Positions 58,653 through 64,000 of a stretch of DNA of 64,000 nucleotides are shown here, one piece after another (position 1 is the stretch's first letter; every line of letters begins with the position of its first letter). This DNA comes from Ophiobolus disseminans. Its lineage: Eukaryota; Ascomycota; Dothideomycetes; Pleosporales; Phaeosphaeriaceae. A program made the position numbers and the translations under genes. The notes under the pieces are model-generated. The model was not told where the DNA came from. It worked only from the letters and a program-made list of their open reading frames with translations, and ran no database searches. The stretch covers positions 509,065-573,064 of the forward strand of contig MU006216.1 of assembly GCA_010093685.1 (NCBI GenBank), in the 5' to 3' direction.

Positions 58653-60546
58653 GTTGCCAGCAGCGTCGTCCTGTCCTGACTTCGTGATGTCCAATGAGAA
58701 CCGGGTCCGCGGTTGTCGAGTGCAGCGAGATCTGAATCGCTGCTTTGCGGTGAATCTCCCTGGAGCGGATCAAGCCGCGGCGTGGTTGATGACGCGAGGC
58801 GAACGGAGCGGCAATCCGAGCGACACTGCTTTTGCGGAGCTGGCGCCGATGAGTGGTGGTTGATGGATGCACGTGCTTGGCGGCAGCAGGAAGTTTCGTG
58901 GCTGATCTCGGGGATTCGTAGTGTCCAACGGGGCGTTATTACAGTGAAGGTTTTCAAGGTGGGTGGGTGGCCCATAGACTACCCGGTGCCTAGCGTACCG
59001 AGGCAGCTGCAGTCCCATTCTCAACGCTTGACCTGTGCTCTGGCAACAAAGATTTTGTACTCGATGAACGCGAAGCAGCTTTAACGATTCCGTATCTCAA
59101 CTTGTCCTGGACGCATCGCTTTCCTGCAACTTGCGACACCTTATTAGCTGAGATTCTAGAGCCTCGGCTCAGATTCCTAGATCGAGATACGACCCTCACA
59201 ACGTGGAGTCTCGAGTCGAAGCTTGCGCATCCCTTCCCGTTGTTGAACGAACTTTAGTGCTTCTGCTTGCACTGAATGTAGCGATAATTCTCCTTTATGC
59301 GGGATCCCGGTCGATTCCCTTAGATCCTATCAAGTTGCATGAAAGTAGTCGTTTCAGCGCCTTTAGTGTACAAATTCCCCCGACTCCACAGAAACTTCTG
59401 CAAACGGCGATCATGAAAATTTCTGGCAGTATCTGGAGGTGCTTGGTGGAGACATGGAGCTCTGTCGGACAGTATTGCCTCGAATAAGGACCACTTGAGC
59501 AAGAACGCAACGACAAACTAGGTGGACAACCCACACATGCCGGCACGGCGGACGAATTTTCTGAGGGACAATAATCGATGTTGTGCCTGACAGTGTTCAG
59601 GCCCGACAGCCTCCGGAGATCAGGGGTGCGCTTCTCGCCAATTTGTAAGTCATTCCCATTCGCGGATGGCGCTGTCCACGCAAGTGCGGGAAGCTTGCTC
59701 ATGCATGTTGCTGTGAGGATTCACGGTGCAGACAACCCTCGCGTCGTGCACAAAGGCCGCAATGATTCGAATCCTCCCAAATGCGGTTCCCAGCATGATT
59801 ATCTACGCCAGTTCTATTGCCACAAGCGGGCAGCCCTTTCGCATTGTGATCCTGTTCCTCCGCAGCATGAGTCGTGACCGACAGGTGCCAAAGACATGGC
59901 TGCTGGGTGTCGAAACGCGGAAGGCTGCATCCCACGGCAGGTCTCGAAAACAAGCTGTCACTATCCAGGTACATCATATATGCGCCTTGAGCACACTTTT
60001 GAGTCTACGTTTGATTGCCTTGCTGCCGTTCTCTCGGGAGAAAGAGGCCCACACGCCGTTGTTTGCACACGGACGAGAGACCGCTACTCGTGGACGGCTT
60101 GCAGCCCCTGACGGGACCTTGTTCGGAGAGTGACCCTGTTCAAACGCGGATTGGCAGGGATAGGTCAATCTCCTGGATGCGAGGTTACTGATCCCTGCTA
60201 GCCTTCGGGTCGTTCATCCCCAAGCTTCTAGCCCGAGCTTCGAGGGCGTATGCGGCAGAGCTCCCCCAAAAGTAGCGAGGCCCGCTGCCAGCCTCCAAGT
60301 GATTCTCCTTGCTGCCGCACTCCTCACTGCATACCCGCAGTAAGGTGATTTCAGAGCCCTCCAATTGACGGAGTACGTAAAGTGCTTCTGTCTTTGCTCT
60401 GGATTTGCGCGTTTGCTTTCGACTTTACCATATAGTCTCTGTGCTATAGCAACGGTTCTAATCAACCCTGGGTTTATCCACGATCGAGCCGTACTACCTA
60501 TACTCGCACGGCCAAACCCAAAGTTTAAACAGCACACTCATTCGAA
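58653..60546. other. Divergent intergenic region BCD1 / DENN gene
   Basis: This is 1.9 kb between divergent starts. Plus-strand open frames of 94-135 codons (59203, 59726) lack ATG support or known motifs and overlap opposite-strand frames. No RNA gene or repeat is evident. It presumably holds both promoters. Confidence 0.5.
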
Positions 60547-63444
60547 ATGGCTCCTTCGTTAAGCCTACGTCCTCGCACTGGCGAGCGACCTCCGACGCGG
60601 GACAATGCCGACCACAGTCTCATCATCCCCAGCCGAACGTCTTCTTTGCACTCGAGGATCACCCAACCACTCCCTTCCACATTGAACGTCAAGCAGGGCG
60701 CTAGGAGTCCGAAGACATTAACACACGCATATATGGTATGCGGTGTTGGACGGGAACCATCGCAATGGGTGAAGGCACCAGCGCCCACGCAGGGCAAGAT
60801 CGGACACATGAAAGGTGCTGTTGGGACATTCTGGCTTCCTGAGATTCTTGGAAGCAGTCCAAGGCTTGAGCAGGATAATGACATCGCAAGATCTCTCCAT
60901 GCTGCTATGCGGGTAAGTCTCCAACAGCAAGCTCAGGATTGTGTAACTGACAAATGATTGCAGGCATGCTTCCCACACGATGTCGAGATTTGCACTGGCA
61001 GGAGCCAGCCACACTGCGTACACCATTCATTTGTACTGCAACAAGATTCATCACACACTCTATACGGTATCGCCCTCCGTGTCTGGTCTCGCGCAGATGA
61101 AAAGCGGGCTGAGACAATCCGTGACCTGCGAAAACGAATCGAGCCGGACTTCTTCGACAACCCAGACGAAACATACTGGATCCCTTACTGCCTGAGTTTC
61201 CTCTCGCGATACCCGTTGTACAACCTGCTTGGTGACTACCTTCGCGGCATGTGGATTCACTGGAACAAGGCCACTAACCTATTCCACGCTGAGGAGGTGT
61301 CTCGCATCCTCAGCTTCCCCGCCCCCCGGTTGAACGACTTGGTACGAATCGACATGAAGGACTATGCGCTGTGCTACCAATTTCCATCATCGCCAACCGG
61401 TTTCCAGAACTTCGCCATGTGGCCCCTCTTCACGTGTCTGTCGATACCCAACATCGTAGGTGTGATCGAAGCTGCTGTGTCACCAACTCGACGAATCATC
61501 TTCACCAGCCACTACCCTGCAATGCTCACCATCGCAGCTGAGACCGTGCGTTTTTGTGTAAGGGTGTACGAGTGGAGCGGCTTGTACGTACCCGTCGTCC
61601 ATGCGCGTCATGTTAAGGATCTGGTTCAGGAGCCGGGTCCGTACATCCTTGGTGTAACTTCAGAGTGCCGCTCGCTGTTCACTGCGCCCACAGATGCACT
61701 TGTCGTGGACTTGGACCGAAACTTTGTCTTGACTTCGAGCCCACCTACTGCACTCACTGCTGGCCAGAGGAGCAAGATGGTCACCCGTCTGACACAGGCT
61801 CTCAATGGAGAAGTGTCGCCGACCGGTGTTCCACAGCATCTACGATCTGCATATGGCGGCGGCAAACTCATTCCAGCCGGTCAAATTATCGTCATGCGTG
61901 GCGAGGTGGAGAGCATCCAGGATCCAGATTGGTGGACTCAGGACGCTGTCATGTCGGTTATGGACCACGTGTGCGAGAAGCTGGTATGTGTATCCGCTTT
62001 GCAATTTCCACTTGGAGCTAAAGCTAATTATGTGCAACAGGGCCGTAACACGGGCATGAAGGCTATCTTTGGAGGTGCCGTGAAGAAGCCGCTAATGACC
62101 AAGGTCTCCATGCGTCACCTCAACGAGATTGTCCGCGAGCGCAACCAGTACTCGCGTGATGCACAGGAAGCTTGGCAAGATTTCATTAACCTCAAGGGTC
62201 GCATGGACACTGAGCTCTCCAAGGTCTCCAAGCGTAACAACTTCTTGGTGGAAGAACTTGAGAGCTGGAAGCAGCAATTCCTCAAGTTCCAGGCTTTCGC
62301 CGAACAGCTTACCAAGGAGACACAAGACCTTAAGGTTAAGATCGAGAACCACAAGCGTGAGAACCGACGCCTTACCAACCTCATTGATCAGCAAAAGGAC
62401 GATGCTGCTCGGCTTACCATTCGCTTGTCTGGCACCGAGAAGCAACGTGACGATGCTCTCGAGGCGCTTGTTCTCCAGCAAGAAATTGCTGAAGAGCTCG
62501 AGCGCGAAAGGAAGCGCAACAAGAAGGATATGTCCGCTCTCCAACATACCAATGGTGCGATCCTCCGCCAGCGGGATGAAGCGCAGCGTGTCGTGCTTCA
62601 CCTTCGTGCTCTCATTGATGGCCAGACACACCACATGGAGCACATTGTCAAGTCTCTGAACCACGAAGACATGTCAGGCTATATCGAGCAAGGTTTCGAA
62701 GACGTTCCAGAAGAGGACGAGGAAGAAATATTCGAGGATGCTACTGCTGGAACCTCAATCAAGGACAAGTCAGAAGTCGGTACCATCCGCGGCGTAGCTG
62801 GCATGGACAGCCGCAACGGCTCAAGAGCCAGCACCGCGCAAGCCCACCACTTTGACGGCGAGGACGTCACACCAGACATGGAACAGCGTCTCCACAACAG
62901 CCCAGCCCGCAACTCAAAGCGCTTCTCCAACCAGTCAATGGTGGATGTCGCCGACCGCGTCCTCCGCGACAAGACCGACGCCATCGCATACATCATCCGC
63001 AACATCTCGGAGCAATGTGCCGCAGCCGTCGAGGGCCTCCAACTGGCTCAGCGCGCCGACACAGAAGACGGCGACTCGCACTCGGAGCGCCGCAGCAGCG
63101 TGGGCCAGCTCTCCTCCATCGGCGGGCGCGCGCAATCGACCCAGGGAAGCGAGTACGGCGACGACGACATGCTGCGCCCGCACCGGGGGTCCAGCATCCC
63201 TCCCACGCCCGACCTTAGCCACCGGTCCAGCACATCCATGAGCATGGCCAGCGCGTCCACGACGCCCGACCGCTCGAGTCTGCAGCACCGCAGCCATGAC
63301 GTGCCCGTTGTGCCGACGCGCATCCTCGAGCACGACGACGATGACGAGGACACGAGCGACCTCCAGGCGGACATGTTGCCTGTCAGCAAGTACGCGCAGC
63401 CGCTGTCGCGCCCGGGCCAGCATAGCGTGCGGAATGTGCGTTGA
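60547..63444 (+). CDS. DENN-domain protein with coiled coil
   Basis: Three exons (60547-60912, 60964-61983, 62041-63444) give 929 aa. A Ser/Arg-rich N-terminus precedes the DENN region (about residues 55-480): AYMVCGVGREPSQW, HHSFVLQQDSSHTLYGIALRVW, WIPYCLSFLSRYPLYNLLGDYLRG, IVGVIEAAVSPTRRIIFTSHYPAMLTIAAE, GPYILGVTSEC and ALVVDLDRN. DENN proteins are usually GDP-GTP exchange factors for Rab GTPases. A long coiled coil follows at about residues 490-675 (SKVSKRNNFLVEELESWKQQFLKFQ; RLTNLIDQQKDDAARL). Then come an acidic patch and a Ser/Asp-rich tail. Intron 2 (61984-62040) is 57 nt, 3n and stop-free, with GTATGT, a GCTAAT branch-like site and CAACAG; removing it joins VCEKL to GRNTG. Its Rab partner is unknown. 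Confidence 0.87.
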
Positions 63445-64000
63445 CGGCGTATGCATTGGCGTTTGATAAGCAAGGGCGGGAACCACTGATGCCAGCATCT
63501 TCTTTTGTTACTTTGGGCGTCTTTTTTTCTTGGTCAGAACAAAGTCATGTGTGTTCCCTTCGAGACGATGACTACCTTTTCCCTTGAGTTCTTGTTCGAA
63601 CGGCCGCGACAGCATTGGAGAAGAGTGAGAAGCAGGGCTTAGACCCTAGGCTAGAGGAGCAGTGACGACGCAGACTGATGGAGATTGAAGAGATGGGCAT
63701 CGACCTCATCTGGGCTGGTATGGCCTGTTCTTATGTTTGTAATTTGGGTTTCGTCAGCATAATACCATTATTTCCTTTGGTTCAATGGGGATACCTTATC
63801 ACTGTTTCGTTGCCATGCTCCGTTCCCATTTGATGCTAGTACCTCGCCATATGGAGGTTTGTTCCGTGATATACGTGGTCGTGCTACAAGTCCTTGGTCA
63901 TACTTTTGTGGAAGTCCCTCGACTGTTGCGTCTATGGAGAAGCCATACAGTTGCCTGTTTCCGAACCCAGCACGTGCTAGTAGCACTTTATCAAGCAAAG
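63445..64000. other. 3' flank of the DENN gene, window edge
   Basis: This is about 550 bp after the stop codon, with T-rich runs near 63520. It is likely 3' UTR and terminator. No further gene is supported. Confidence 0.5.

Noticed and set aside
1..64000. CRISPR arrays, rRNA or tRNA genes, intact transposons, secondary-metabolite core enzymes
   Set aside because: None was found on reading both strands; there are no spaced direct repeats, transposase motifs, or PKS/NRPS signatures.

Overview
The window is nuclear DNA from a filamentous ascomycete (Pezizomycotina). Genes are protein-coding and mostly multi-exon. Introns are short, about 46-70 nt, with a few of 120-240 nt, and have GT-AG or occasionally GC-AG ends and CTRAC/CTAAC-like branch points. 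The gene set (fungal SCAP, two Zn2Cys6 regulators, an IML2/TTC39 protein, an IME2-type kinase, a sugar porter) is typical of this group. A Dothideomycete is plausible, but that rests on general resemblance only. I see no tRNA, rRNA, CRISPR array or intact transposon. I placed exon boundaries by hand by requiring consensus splice sites, reading-frame continuity and family resemblance.

Layout. 0.3-11 kb: APS kinase MET14 (-), the sterol-sensing escort protein SCAP (-), ribosomal-protein chaperone ACL4 (-) divergent from RWD protein GIR2 (+), a LYR-motif mitochondrial protein (-), and UEV protein MMS2 (-). 11-18 kb: endosomal/Golgi trafficking giant MON2 (+) and an acyl-CoA dehydrogenase (+). 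20-26 kb: a CTF1/FarA-like Zn2Cys6 regulator (+) and ethanolamine kinase EKI1 (-). 27-38 kb: IML2 (-, with a probable 1-nt frameshift), proteasome lid SEM1 (+), PGK1 (-), an Mpv17/Sym1 protein (-), a family 25 glycosyltransferase (-) and Fe-S assembly factor NAR1 (+). 40-43 kb: an IME2/MAK-type kinase (-) with a very long upstream region. 43-48.8 kb: a gene-poor stretch that becomes A+T-rich at its right end. 48.8-54.5 kb: an accessory-looking trio of Zn2Cys6 regulator, MFS sugar porter and short-chain dehydrogenase. 57-63.5 kb: BCD1 (-) and a DENN-domain protein (+).

Most genes are conserved housekeeping genes without operon-like linkage. Two neighbourhoods suggest shared function. One is the acyl-CoA dehydrogenase beside a fatty-acid/cutinase-type regulator. 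The other is the regulator-transporter-dehydrogenase trio, whose divergent promoter carries three CGGYTAR motifs within 60 bp. I did not find a clearly novel biological system. The most useful observations are the IML2 frameshift, three stop-free 3n introns, two GC-AG introns, the candidate sugar(-alcohol) cluster with its putative operator, and a run of splice-like sites in a gene-free region near 55 kb.
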